A stretch of DNA of 64,000 nucleotides from Paenibacillus castaneae (GCF_002884445.1 NZ_KZ614144.1:971272-1035271), one strand, 5' to 3'. Positions 1-7,703 are shown, counted from the stretch's first letter. The notes: a model not told the origin generated them from the sequence alone. A program made the numbers and translations.

Positions 1-2
1 TA

Positions 3-431
3 ATATTTGAGCATAACAAAAAAGCGAAAGATAAAGCATCCTTGGTGGAAGAAGTTCGTCGCTTAATTCGTTCTAGTATAGGAAACCGAGCTAAAGAAAG
101 CTTGGTGGTTGATTTTATCAATCAAGCTGATCTAGATAGTATTCATGACAAAGCTAGTATAATTGATGCTTTCTTCTCATTTGCTCAAACTGAGCAAAAA
201 CGTGAAGCAGAAGAATTAATTAGTGCTGAAAATCTTAATGAAGAGGCTGCAAAGAGATATATTTTAACTTCATTAAAAAGAGAATATGCCAGTGAAAATG
301 GAACGGAGCTTAATGAAGTTCTACCTAAAATGAGTCCTCTTAATCCTCAGTATTTAACAAAAAAGCAGAGCGTTTTTCAGAAAATCTCTGCCTTTGTGGA
401 TAAGTTCAAGGGTGTAGGTGGAGAGATTTAA
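3..431 (+). CDS. hsdR: Type I restriction enzyme R subunit, C-terminal fragment
   Basis: The reading frame is open to the left edge, so only the last ~142 codons of a longer gene are present. The end ([19 protein letters not shown], then KISAFV and KFKGVGG) matches the conserved C-terminal tail of type I HsdR subunits. HsdR is the ATP-dependent translocase and nuclease that works with HsdM and HsdS. The nuclease and helicase domains would lie outside the window. A terminator follows 55 bases after the stop. It sits beside the repressor end of an integrated element, so it may be defence cargo of that element, or the host gene next to it. The family call rests on the tail sequence only. Confidence 0.8.
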   Translation: MFEHNKKAKDKASLVEEVRRLIRSSIGNRAKESLVVDFINQADLDSIHDKASIIDAFFSFAQTEQKREAEELISAENLNEEAAKRYILTSLKREYASENGTELNEVLPKMSPLNPQYLTKKQSVFQKISAFVDKFKGVGGEI

Positions 432-486
432 TAAATCTATAATAACGGTTATAAATTTGAATTTTAGAAATTGATATTATCACATT

Positions 487-518
487 GCCCTTGGATTTTA
501 ATCCGAGGGCGTTTTTTT
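487..518 (+). terminator. Intrinsic terminator after hsdR
   Basis: GCCCTTGGATT (487-497) pairs with AATCCGAGGGC (500-510), followed by a T7 run. The convergent repressor gene ends inside this hairpin: its TAA occupies 498-500. Confidence 0.85.
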
Positions 519-845
519 GTTGATTTTTAAGCTTATAGGAATTGAAGTGCTTTCCTGCATACATTTAAAGGCTTCTTCAAAATTTGCTCGAAGCTTAGGA
601 CTTAACTGATCATCGCCACGATAAAAAAGCCAATCAAGGCTAATTCCGTATGTATCTGCAATTTTTAAAGCTAGGTCAGATGAAAGGCTCATTTCTCCAC
701 GCTCAATGCGGCTTATTGTGTTGGATGAAACATCAATACTTTCTGCAAATTCGTGTTGTGTAAGATTCTTTAATTCTCTTAATTCCTTAACGCGTCCAAT
801 TACAATATCTTTTTTTCGTTTATTCAAGCTTTTTTTGTCGTTCAT
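498..845 (-). CDS. XRE-family repressor of the mobile element
   Basis: A 115-residue protein with a Cro/CI-type helix-turn-helix at about residues 18-72 (LRELKNLTQHEFAESIDVS, then SRIERGEMSLS). The ATG has an AAAGGAG site 8 bases upstream. The C-terminal ~40 residues are not recognised. It is divergent from the mobile-element genes on the right and lies beside a palindrome at 881-900. This is the usual layout of an ImmR-type immunity repressor that keeps an integrative element silent. It may control both its own promoter and the rightward genes. The repressor call is firm; its exact targets are inferred. Confidence 0.85.
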   Translation of the reverse strand: MNDKKSLNKRKKDIVIGRVKELRELKNLTQHEFAESIDVSSNTISRIERGEMSLSSDLALKIADTYGISLDWLFYRGDDQLSPKLRANFEEAFKCMQESTSIPISLKINKKTPSD

Positions 846-880
846 GTTTCCGCTCCTTTCGTAGGATGTAGCTTTATTTT

Positions 881-900
881 ACTATACAAAGTCGTATAGT
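881..900. promoter_or_regulatory. Candidate operator of the XRE repressor
   Basis: ACTATAC (881-887) and GTATAGT (894-900) form a 7-bp inverted repeat with a 6-bp spacer. It lies 36 bases upstream of the repressor start, in the divergent control region. TATA-like hexamers overlap it on the minus strand, as expected for an autoregulated promoter. Confidence 0.5.
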
Positions 901-1023
901 GACAATCGCGGGAAATGATGTCCTCAATTAGCCGTTTAGGTTCTCGTTATCTGAATATGGCTCCTTTACAATAAAGTTACGACATGGCCATGTTGAATTT
1001 AATTACAAGGTGATGAACACATA

Positions 1024-1204
1024 ATGAAAAGGTTTTTACTATGTGCTAGGGAGCTTGGCTTCAAGGTAAATGACGGTACACAGGTAAAGGGAATGCAGGT
1101 TTTATGTAACCTACACAGCAGAGAATAAAAAAGTCAAAGGAATCGCGAGTCCAGAGATAAACATATCTATGCAATATGTACTAGTCATACTGTACAAATG
1201 CTAA
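1024..1204 (+). pseudogene. Small mobile-element gene broken by a one-base frameshift
   Basis: An ATG at 1024 (AAGGTGAT site upstream) starts a frame reading MKRFLLCARELGFKVNDGT, then QVKGMQ, and stops at 1128 after 34 residues. From about position 1097 the next frame reads RFYVTYTAENKKVKGIASP and on to a stop at 1202-1204. Both halves look protein-like. Removing one G near 1098-1099 would join them into a ~59-residue protein. The region has no other gene. The family was not recognised. Either a true frameshift mutation or a base-calling error would explain it. Confidence 0.5.
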
Positions 1205-1229
1205 TCTAAACATGCAAAAGGAGACCTTT

Positions 1230-1544
1230 ATGAAAACAAAAAATTCGCAAAACGCATACAACGAGAATACAGCAAAGCAGTATATTTCAGACGATAAACC
1301 AATCATTAGTGTTTCCTCTCAAGTAGAAACACAATATAACTGGATTGATGGTAAACGTACAGATGAAGTAACAGGTTATAAACTTTTCTTCATTCAAGAG
1401 GGAGTTACTCCATTCGCTGTAAAATTAGAGAAGAAACCGTCCCTTCCACTGTTTCTTTCAGAAATCAAATTAGACAAACTCGAAGCAATTGAAATTCGAT
1501 CCAACGTGTATTTCCGTTCAGAAGGGGTACGGCTTGTTAAATGA
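1230..1544 (+). CDS. Hypothetical mobile-element protein
   Basis: A 104-residue protein of unrecognised family. The ATG at 1230 is preferred over an in-frame ATG at 1212 because AAAGGAGA (1217-1224) sits 5 bases before it. There is no signal peptide or membrane segment. The sequence has a polar N-terminus followed by short alternating hydrophobic strands, suggesting a small beta-rich fold. Its stop overlaps the start of the FtsK-like gene (ATGATG at 1541-1546), so the two are translationally coupled and probably act together in element transfer or maintenance. That role is inference from position only. Confidence 0.65.
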   Translation: MKTKNSQNAYNENTAKQYISDDKPIISVSSQVETQYNWIDGKRTDEVTGYKLFFIQEGVTPFAVKLEKKPSLPLFLSEIKLDKLEAIEIRSNVYFRSEGVRLVK

Positions 1545-2611
1545 TGAAAAACTCAGAACTTGAAGGATACTTACTACAAGCTCTGAACATGGCACTTCAG
1601 GTAGGTGAGACATCCTACACCAATTCATTTGCTGTGAAGGTAGCGGACGAAGGTTATTACTTTATCCCTCGCCTTCCTGCAAGCTATGTCGTTGATAGTG
1701 AGCTTTATCAAAAAATTTATCTTATTAGTAACGCCGTTCTATATCCTGATTTCACCTTATTAAAACAAGCAGGTGCCTATTTTGTCCCAATGGATACAGA
1801 AGATATCCATGTAAAACGAGCATTGTTCTTCCCTTGGAAGCGAGGTATTTCAAAAAGATTGATTATACGGGATATAGAAAAATATGTTGATGATTTGCCA
1901 TTTAACCAAGTTCCTGTAATGGAAAACTTCACTATCAACTTAAACAAAGTTACAAGTATTGCTATCGCAGGGAATTCAGGTTCAGGCAAGTCCTATGTGT
2001 TGACATATTTTTTATGTGTCTTGAAAAAGAGTTCAAGGATCGTAATTATTGACCCTAAATTTGATTTGCCAAGTAGATGGGGCAGAGAAAACAATGTCAA
2101 AGTCATAGCGCCAAGTGACAGCCAAAATAAAAATGATTTTGTGTCAAGTGTGAATGCAGAGCTTAGCCAGTGCTTGGAGCTGATTCATCAACGGCAACAG
2201 GTGCTATACAATGACCCGCAAGCCGACTTTGAACACTATACGGTGGTAATTGACGAGGTGCTTGCATTGAGTGATGGTGTGGCAAAACCGATTAAAGAAG
2301 CTTTCTTCAGCCTCCTTTCGCAAATTTGCTTATTAGGACGATCTTCAAAAGTTCACTTGCTGATGGTTTCGCAACGTTTCGACAATAACGCAATCCCAAT
2401 TTCATGCCGGGAGCAAATAAGCGTTCTAATTCAAGTGGGAAACATCAATAGCAAGACAACCCAGTTCTTATTTCCAGACCTTGATTTGGAGGGGATTGTG
2501 ATTCCGCAAGGAATTGGGACGGGACTGATACAGGTTATTGACTCCGAGCACCCATTTCAAATTGTTCCATTACTAACACCAACATTTAATGAATTGAAAG
2601 GAATCATGTAG
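1541..2611 (+). CDS. FtsK/SpoIIIE-like DNA translocase (coupling protein)
   Basis: A 356-residue P-loop ATPase. Walker A is GNSGSGKS at about residues 143-150 and Walker B is VVIDEV at about 234-239. A later SQRFD resembles the sensor region of the FtsK/HerA class. It lacks the N-terminal membrane domain and C-terminal gamma domain of chromosomal FtsK, and is short like the coupling proteins of integrative conjugative or mobilizable elements. The next gene encodes a two-helix membrane protein that may anchor it. Together with the Rep downstream it suggests that a nicked strand is pumped out of or between cells. ATPase class is firm; the coupling role is inferred from context. Confidence 0.8.
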   Translation: MMKNSELEGYLLQALNMALQVGETSYTNSFAVKVADEGYYFIPRLPASYVVDSELYQKIYLISNAVLYPDFTLLKQAGAYFVPMDTEDIHVKRALFFPWKRGISKRLIIRDIEKYVDDLPFNQVPVMENFTINLNKVTSIAIAGNSGSGKSYVLTYFLCVLKKSSRIVIIDPKFDLPSRWGRENNVKVIAPSDSQNKNDFVSSVNAELSQCLELIHQRQQVLYNDPQADFEHYTVVIDEVLALSDGVAKPIKEAFFSLLSQICLLGRSSKVHLLMVSQRFDNNAIPISCREQISVLIQVGNINSKTTQFLFPDLDLEGIVIPQGIGTGLIQVIDSEHPFQIVPLLTPTFNELKGIM

Positions 2612-3208
2612 ATGAGAAAACCAAGTAAATCATTCTTCATTCTGACGTTCCGTATTAACGGATTTCTGTTATTTATTTCATTGATACTCCTCTTAGTTCG
2701 AGTTGCATTCAAAATAATTGAAAGTATTTTAGACACTGGAACAAGTTTATTTCTGTCAGAATACTCATTATTTATGTCTAAAGTATTAGGGACAATATCT
2801 AACACATTGGATGGGGTGATTGCTCTATCTATTGCAATATTGCTAATACTGGTAGTTTCAGAATTGGTAATAAGGATGGTTCACGACTCATTAGCAAATT
2901 GGTTCTATTCAATATGGGTTAGCTTCCGTTTGAGGCAATTCCTAATAAAACAGGCAGACCATAAAGGCGAAGGAGTTTTCAAGCTTCATCAGTATAATAA
3001 AGCAATGCGAAAATCCATCATTGATGTTAGGAAAAAGAAAATCGCCTATACTATCAAGTTGCCTAATAGTGTTCAAGCACAAACATGTATCTTGGAAAAA
3101 AAAGATATTATTCGGGAAGAAATATCAAGTCGCTTTCCAAATTATACGTTCTCAAATTTTGAACGATACAAACACTGGATTAGGATTGATGGAACAAAAA
3201 TTAGATAA
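2612..3208 (+). CDS. Membrane protein of the mobile element
   Basis: A 198-residue protein that starts directly after the FtsK-like stop (TAGATG). Two strongly hydrophobic stretches at about residues 8-30 and 65-88 are likely membrane helices. The remaining ~110 residues are basic and probably cytoplasmic. No family was recognised. The tight coupling to the ATPase gene suggests it works with it, for example as a membrane anchor, but nothing in the sequence proves this. Confidence 0.65.
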   Translation: MRKPSKSFFILTFRINGFLLFISLILLLVRVAFKIIESILDTGTSLFLSEYSLFMSKVLGTISNTLDGVIALSIAILLILVVSELVIRMVHDSLANWFYSIWVSFRLRQFLIKQADHKGEGVFKLHQYNKAMRKSIIDVRKKKIAYTIKLPNSVQAQTCILEKKDIIREEISSRFPNYTFSNFERYKHWIRIDGTKIR

Positions 3209-3301
3209 AGAATAGCGGAGCTCTTGCCTGCCTTGGGCAGAAGCAAAGAAGCTTCGTTATTCTTTATAGATAGCATGAATATTGTTAACTGTCTTAATTC
3301 A

Positions 3302-3353
3302 CGTACATAGAGTTGAATGGTTGGGTTTATCAAACCATTCAACTCTATGTACG
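3302..3353. repeat. Perfect 21-bp inverted repeat upstream of rep
   Basis: The arm at 3302-3322 (CGTACATAGAGTTGAATGG plus TT) is repeated in perfect inverted form at 3333-3353, with a 10-base loop. There is no T-run, so it is a poor terminator. Short direct repeats of GCGTAA follow at about 3366-3380. A position between the transfer-like genes and rep fits a Rep- or relaxase-binding site, a single-strand origin or oriT, but the function is not shown. Confidence 0.7.
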
Positions 3354-3497
3354 CCAACAACTGGAGCGTAAGCGTAAGGCGTTAGTCAGGGCAAAGGATT
3401 ACATTCATTTAGTTCCTCTACCGAGCGTGGTTGAACAATATTATACAAGCAAAATAACATTATGATGTTGCCATTTACAATGGCGGGAAAAGAGATT

Positions 3498-3523
3498 CCA
3501 CGGGGTTACTACGACCCCCGTGG
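3498..3523 (+). other. Rolling-circle double-strand origin with pMV158-type nick site
   Basis: CCACGGGG (3498-3505) and CCCCGTGG (3516-3523) form an 8-bp stem. The 10-base loop is TTACTACGAC. It contains TACTACG/AC, identical to the nick site known for RepB of the pMV158 plasmid family, which is also displayed in a hairpin loop. The rep gene of the matching family starts 33 bases downstream. The expected cut is between G3513 and A3514. Confidence 0.85.
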
Positions 3524-3555
3524 GATCAATAATCAATAATCGAGGAAAATGAACT

Positions 3556-4170
3556 ATGGAAAAGAAAAAAGAGCAGAGAAGCAATAAATGGGCGTTCATT
3601 TTCTATCAAGAGAGTGCTCCCGAAAATTATTTAGAAATTCTAGAAGAAATGCATATACCATATGTGTTAAGCCCTTGGCACGACAAGGACGTGAATAAAG
3701 AGACAGGGGAAGTGAAAAAAGCACACAAGCACGGTGCACTATACTTTGATTCTTTGAAGAGCTATTCACAGGTTTCAAGCCTAATTAGCGAAAAGATTAA
3801 CGCTCCAAAGCATGTTGAGGTTGTGATGTCTCCAAAGGGAATGTATGAATATTTTACACACGCTGAAAATCCAGATAAGACACCCTACCAAACAGAAGAT
3901 ATTGAGTGGGGGTGTGGATTTGAACTTGGAAAATTTCTTGTTGAGCATAATACTGGTGAATTTTTGAACAGCATTATTGATGTAATAGCGGAACAAGATT
4001 TTAAGGAATTTGAAGAACTTGTAATGTACGCAAGAAATAATGATTATTTGTTGCTAGAGTTGATCGTAGATAAAACGTATTTCTTCTCAAGATTATTAGA
4101 CTCAAGACGTTACAGTTCAGAAAGACTAACTAGAAAATTATATAAAGAAATGGGGGAGGGTGATGAGTAA
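3556..4170 (+). CDS. Rolling-circle replication initiator (Rep_2 / pMV158 RepB type)
   Basis: A 204-residue HUH endonuclease. The metal-binding set seen in RepB is present: H42 and D45 in WHDKD, then H57 and H59 in HKHG. The catalytic tyrosine lies in MYEYFTH, with Y99 at the same number as in pMV158 RepB. The enzyme would nick the hairpin loop just upstream and start strand displacement. In an integrated element this points to rolling-circle replication of the excised circle, and possibly transfer with the FtsK-like pump. The last 8 bases overlap the next gene. Family and catalytic residues are well supported; the transfer role is inferred. Confidence 0.9.
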   Translation: MEKKKEQRSNKWAFIFYQESAPENYLEILEEMHIPYVLSPWHDKDVNKETGEVKKAHKHGALYFDSLKSYSQVSSLISEKINAPKHVEVVMSPKGMYEYFTHAENPDKTPYQTEDIEWGCGFELGKFLVEHNTGEFLNSIIDVIAEQDFKEFEELVMYARNNDYLLLELIVDKTYFFSRLLDSRRYSSERLTRKLYKEMGEGDE

Positions 4171-4369
4171 AACAATGGTGAACTCAGAAGATTTAAAGCG
4201 TGCGGGCTTCTCACCTTACACAGCTTCCAATATCATTAGACAAGCAAAACACTATATGGTACAACAAGGGTATGAGTTTTACGAGGGACGGCGTGTTTCT
4301 GTTGTCCCCATACAGGCAGTAAAATCCGTTATCGGTGATGTTGAGTTGTCCGAAAAAACGGAGGAATAA
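4163..4369 (+). CDS. DUF3173 family small protein
   Basis: A 68-residue protein (AGFSPYTASNIIRQAKHYMV is its core) that matches the DUF3173 pattern found next to tyrosine integrases in Firmicute integrative elements. It looks like a helix-turn-helix DNA-binding protein and may act as a recombination directionality factor (excisionase). The start is uncertain: GTG 4160, ATG 4163 or ATG 4175. ATG 4163 is chosen because GGAGG ends just before it, though the spacing is short. It overlaps the end of rep and lies 2 bases before the integrase start. Confidence 0.75.
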   Translation: MSKTMVNSEDLKRAGFSPYTASNIIRQAKHYMVQQGYEFYEGRRVSVVPIQAVKSVIGDVELSEKTEE

Positions 4370-4371
4370 CT

Positions 4372-5604
4372 TTGTCAAAAACTAGCTACCAAGATATCTT
4401 TCAAGACAATAATGGGCAATACTATTACGAGGTAAGCTTAGGTACGGACAAAATCACAGGAAAACGTATCAAGCGTAAAGGTCGCAAGTCGCAATCTGGA
4501 AAGAAATTTGAGTCAGCAAAAGAAGCCTATGCGGAAGCTATCCGTGTGAAAAATGACTTTTTGCAAACTCAAGGATATTCTGATTATGGCATGACCTTAG
4601 AACAATTCATGAATAATGTCTACATTCCACATTATAAGACGGAGGTGACGGAAGATACATTTGAGTCACGGAATCCATCTTTGAATATTCTGCTCGAACG
4701 TTTTGGAAAGAAGCCGTTACGGAAGATTACTTTGCACGATATTCAATTTTTCAGAACGTGGCTTCTAGATAAAAATGCGGCAGGATATTCACAGTCATAC
4801 GCTTCGTTGGTCTTTGGGATGTTGAAGAAAATTCTTGAATTTGCGGTCACGCTCAATTACCTTGATAAGAATGTTGCTCATCAAGTGAAACCAATTTCAA
4901 AAGTGAAAACCGATGTTGCTTATTGGACAAAAGATGAAATTGAGAAAGTAATTTCAAAAATTTACACCGAAGATTTTTATGAGCATTTGTGTTTTATGAT
5001 GTTGTGGGTCTACTATATGACAGGTGTTCGTGTGAACGAAGGAACTGCTCTCTGGTGGAATGATGTTGATTTTGAGAAAAAACAGCTTCGTGTACATCAT
5101 ATGCTAGTTTCTAAGAGTCGCACGAATTACATTCGGAAGAACCATACGAAAACAGTTGATGGAAAAAGGGTGCTTGCTTTAGATAATGATACGCTTGAAG
5201 TGTTACGTGTTTGGAAAGAACGACAATCACAACATGGAAATATAGATTTCATTTTCTCATATGATGGCTTACCTATGATAAAATCAACGATTGGCAGAAT
5301 TATTGCTCGTTATGCCAAGCTTGCAGGTGCTCCGGTGATACAGGCAAAAGGACTACGTCATTCTCATGTAAGTTTTCTCATTAATGAATTAAATGCTTCG
5401 GTTTTGGTTGTCTCAAAACGTCTCGGACACAGTTCGCCAGACATTACCCTAAAACACTATGCCCATTTGTGGCGTGGCATTGATGATGCTGTCGCCGAAT
5501 CAATGGCAGGTATTATCAAAATTGAAACAGCTACGAGTAAGCAATTTACATTCGTCGGTAATCAAACGGTGAAACGATTGTCGCCAAAATCGTCTCCAAA
5601 GTAG
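4372..5604 (+). CDS. int: Tyrosine recombinase / integrase
   Basis: A 410-residue phage/Tn916-type integrase starting at TTG, with GGAGGA 6 bases upstream. An N-terminal DNA-arm-binding region (about residues 1-60) and a SAM-like core-binding domain (about 70-170) precede the catalytic domain. Catalytic residues are visible: Arg in GVRVNEG (about 219), the His/Arg pair in GLRHSH (about 328), His in RLGHSS (about 353) and Tyr in LKHYAHL (about 364). It would integrate and excise the element. As the last gene before the right end, it places one attachment site in the following ~100 bases. Confidence 0.95.
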   Translation: MSKTSYQDIFQDNNGQYYYEVSLGTDKITGKRIKRKGRKSQSGKKFESAKEAYAEAIRVKNDFLQTQGYSDYGMTLEQFMNNVYIPHYKTEVTEDTFESRNPSLNILLERFGKKPLRKITLHDIQFFRTWLLDKNAAGYSQSYASLVFGMLKKILEFAVTLNYLDKNVAHQVKPISKVKTDVAYWTKDEIEKVISKIYTEDFYEHLCFMMLWVYYMTGVRVNEGTALWWNDVDFEKKQLRVHHMLVSKSRTNYIRKNHTKTVDGKRVLALDNDTLEVLRVWKERQSQHGNIDFIFSYDGLPMIKSTIGRIIARYAKLAGAPVIQAKGLRHSHVSFLINELNASVLVVSKRLGHSSPDITLKHYAHLWRGIDDAVAESMAGIIKIETATSKQFTFVGNQTVKRLSPKSSPK

Positions 5605-5658
5605 TGGTGACACCTTAGAAATGTGATAACATCAGGCATTACAAGCACTATCCGCTTC

Positions 5659-5673
5659 ATTGAGTGGGAATAG
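5659..5673 (+). repeat. 15-bp direct repeat, left copy (possible att core)
   Basis: ATTGAGTGGGAATAG lies 55 bases after the integrase stop and recurs exactly at 7362-7376, just after the kinase gene. Both copies are followed by related terminators. A repeat in this place next to int is a candidate attachment-site core. Confidence 0.5.
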
Positions 5674-5785
5674 GCTGGAAATAATTAATGTTGTCAATCG
5701 CCCGGAAGCCTTGATACATAAAGGCTTACAGCATTGATGATATTGAGACTCCATGTACACCTGCAACAATAGAGTATCAAAATTC

Positions 5786-5832
5786 ACTCTCTTTTATTTG
5801 CGTTTTTTTGCAAATAGAAGGGAGTTTTTTTA
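5786..5832 (+). terminator. Intrinsic terminator downstream of the integrase
   Basis: ACTCTCTTTTATTTGC (5786-5801) pairs with GCAAATAGAAGGGAGT (5810-5825) with two mismatches, followed by T7. It is a close relative of the terminator at 7396-7446. The 5605-6098 gap holds only this hairpin, the next hairpin, the repeat and a promoter. Confidence 0.8.
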
Positions 5833-5894
5833 TAACTAAAATCGATGAAATAGAAGCTACGCAGTGTGAAATAGAGCGTCTAAGCGAACATGCA

Positions 5895-5930
5895 AAAACC
5901 AGATGAGGATTTTTTCCTACATCTGGTTTT
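5895..5930 (+). terminator. Second hairpin, terminator-like
   Basis: AAAACCAGATG (5895-5905) pairs with CATCTGGTTTT (5920-5930), and AGGA/TCCT extends the stem inside. The A-rich left and T-rich right flanks would allow termination in either direction. Confidence 0.65.
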
Positions 5931-5995
5931 GTATTTAATGGCATCATTTCTTGGGTGTGGCAAAGTATTAATTTGAATGCAAAATTGAAAGTACA

Positions 5996-6004
5996 TGGTA
6001 TAAT
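5996..6004 (+). promoter_or_regulatory. Extended -10 promoter of the kinase gene
   Basis: TGGTATAAT is a full extended -10 element (TG-N-TATAAT). No good -35 hexamer lies 17 bases upstream, which such promoters can lack. It is 94 bases before the kinase start. Confidence 0.5.
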
Positions 6005-6072
6005 CTTACTGCAAAGTTAGGGAATGACTCCTGCCGAACAAACTTTAACCCGCAATTATTAGGAGATAGGTT

Positions 6073-6120
6073 ATGTTACTTAAAAGAGGTGCGAGTTTAT
6101 GGGATTTAACTATGAATTAA
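6073..6120 (+). CDS. Possible 15-residue leader peptide
   Basis: An ATG at 6073, preceded by TTAGGAGAT at good spacing, opens a 15-codon frame (MLLKRGASLWDLTMN) that ends 22 bases inside the kinase gene. Its translation could couple to that of the kinase, whose own ribosome site (AAAGAGGTG) lies inside this frame. No family is known; it may be chance. Confidence 0.25.
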   Translation: MLLKRGASLWDLTMN

Positions 6121-7358
6121 GCAAGTTTCTACTTAATATTTTCTTCATATTGTTCCCATTAATTTTTTATCAATTTACAATTCATGAAAAGATGAATGAG
6201 AAAAAAGCTTTGAAAAACGTAGTCATCTTTTTTTTATTTGCCACCCCAATGATTTTATGTATGTACTTTCCTCCTGTAGAAGTAAAAGGTTTAATATTTG
6301 ATCTTAGAATTATTCCTTTGATATTGGGTTGTTTTTATGGAAACTCCAAAATTTCCATCATGTTATTTTTCTCCCTTATTAGTGTTCGTTTTATGATTGG
6401 CGGCACAGGCGCTTATTTAAATTTAATTTCCTCTACTATATCATTCATGGTAATTATATCTTTATCAAAAAAATATCGTTCATATAGTTTAATTAATAAA
6501 ATTCTCGCATCCTCTATACTTTCTTTTGTTTGTAAAATGATTGGCATATCAAGTATTCTAATTATTGATTCTGATTATAATCTCCTATCTGCTTTTATGT
6601 TTTATATTGTTCAAAGTTTATTCATGGGATTAGCTGTATACATAATTGAATCGATTAGAAGAAACGCTGAATTAAAAAAAGAATTAATGTTTTCAGAAAA
6701 AATGAACATCGCAAGTGCTATTTCAGCTTCCGTTGCGCATGAAATTAGAAATCCGCTGACCACAGTTAGAGGATTTATTCAACTACTTACTCAAACAGAA
6801 CTAAATCCTGACAAAAAACAGATGTACGGAGGAATTTGTTTAGAAGAAATTGATCGTGCGGAGCAAATCATTAATGATTACCTATCATTAGCAAAACCTT
6901 ATCCTGAGGTAGTAGAAAAATTGGATATAGGTGAGGAAATCCAATACATTTGTAATTTGTTAACATCCGTTGGAAATCTTATAGGTGCAGAAGTAAAGAT
7001 GAAATATGACAATAATTTGTTAGTTTTAGGTGATCGTAAAAAGCTAAGGCAAAGCATCATTAACATTGCAAAAAATGGTTTAGAAGCGATGGAAGATAAG
7101 AGAGGGGTACTTAAAATTGAAGCTTATAGGAGAAACAATGAGGTGATCCTCTCCATTAGCGATACTGGAATTGGAATGACAAATGACCAAATTAGTCGTC
7201 TAGGAATGCCATATTATTCTAACAAAGATAAAGGTACTGGTCTTGGGATGATGATTTCATACAGCATCATAAAAGGTATGTTGGGAAATATCAATGTGAA
7301 AAGTGAAGTAGGAAAAGGAACTGTATTTGATATTTCCTTTCCTTTATCGAAAATATAA
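6099..7358 (+). CDS. KinB-like membrane sensor histidine kinase
   Basis: A 419-residue kinase. About six hydrophobic helices fill residues 8-185, in the 5TM-5TMR_LYT style of sporulation kinase B. HisKA follows with the phospho-acceptor His in SVAHEIRNPLTTVRGF (about residue 214). HATPase motifs come next: N-box INIAKNGLEAM, DTGIGM and GTGLGM. There is no response regulator nearby, so like KinB it is probably an orphan that feeds the Spo0F phosphorelay. AAAGAGGTG sits 8 bases before the ATG. The gene is more AT-rich than the chromosome to the right, and is bracketed by the 15-bp repeat, so it may have arrived with mobile DNA. No ligand can be read from the sequence. Confidence 0.85.
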   Translation: MGFNYELSKFLLNIFFILFPLIFYQFTIHEKMNEKKALKNVVIFFLFATPMILCMYFPPVEVKGLIFDLRIIPLILGCFYGNSKISIMLFFSLISVRFMIGGTGAYLNLISSTISFMVIISLSKKYRSYSLINKILASSILSFVCKMIGISSILIIDSDYNLLSAFMFYIVQSLFMGLAVYIIESIRRNAELKKELMFSEKMNIASAISASVAHEIRNPLTTVRGFIQLLTQTELNPDKKQMYGGICLEEIDRAEQIINDYLSLAKPYPEVVEKLDIGEEIQYICNLLTSVGNLIGAEVKMKYDNNLLVLGDRKKLRQSIINIAKNGLEAMEDKRGVLKIEAYRRNNEVILSISDTGIGMTNDQISRLGMPYYSNKDKGTGLGMMISYSIIKGMLGNINVKSEVGKGTVFDISFPLSKI

Positions 7359-7361
7359 TCA

Positions 7362-7376
7362 ATTGAGTGGGAATAG
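7362..7376 (+). repeat. 15-bp direct repeat, right copy
   Basis: Exact second copy of ATTGAGTGGGAATAG, 4 bases after the kinase stop. Here the terminator follows within 20 bases, whereas at the left copy ~110 bases intervene. Confidence 0.5.
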
Positions 7377-7395
7377 ACAGCAATAGAATGAAAAA

Positions 7396-7446
7396 AACTC
7401 CCTTTTACTTGCGATATTCAGCAAGTAGGAGGGAGTTTTTTTTATC
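7396..7446. terminator. Bidirectional terminator between kinase and glycine-zipper gene
   Basis: AACTCCCTTTTACTTGC (7396-7412) pairs with GCAAGTAGGAGGGAGTT (7421-7437), 15 of 17 positions, followed by a T8 run. The A-run on the left also lets it serve the convergent gene at 7470-7703. Confidence 0.85.
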
Positions 7447-7469
7447 ACTAGCAGTTGGGCAGCAACAGA

Positions 7470-7703
7470 TTAATCTTTCTCGTGGTCAGCGTCGTCGCTA
7501 TCTGTAACAGCTTCGCCCGCTTTGTTGCCAAGCGCTGCGCCTGCGATGCCGCCTACAATGGTTCCAATGGGACCCAAAGCGGAGCCCACGACAGCACCCA
7601 TAGCACCGCCACCTACAGTTCCTACAGTTTCACCAACGCCATCCATATTGGTCATGCTGCGGTCAGAACCTTCTTTTCGTTTACGATCGTTATGTTCAGA
7701 CAT
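7470..7703 (-). CDS. Small glycine-zipper protein
   Basis: A 77-residue protein. A charged N-terminus (MSEHNDRKRKEG) precedes about 40 residues with repeated GxxxG spacing (VGTVGGGAMGAVVGSALG, then GGIAGAALG), typical of glycine-zipper helices that pack in membranes. The C-terminus is acidic (DSDDADHEKD). There is no signal peptide. GAAGGAG lies 10 bases before the ATG. Similar small proteins in bacilli are uncharacterised and often sporulation- or stress-linked. The family type is clear, the role is not. Confidence 0.75.
   Translation of the reverse strand: MSEHNDRKRKEGSDRSMTNMDGVGETVGTVGGGAMGAVVGSALGPIGTIVGGIAGAALGNKAGEAVTDSDDADHEKD

Noticed and set aside
3302-3353. Ordinary intrinsic terminator
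   Set aside because: The stem is perfect, but no T-run follows on either strand and GC content is low; position fits an origin-associated site better.
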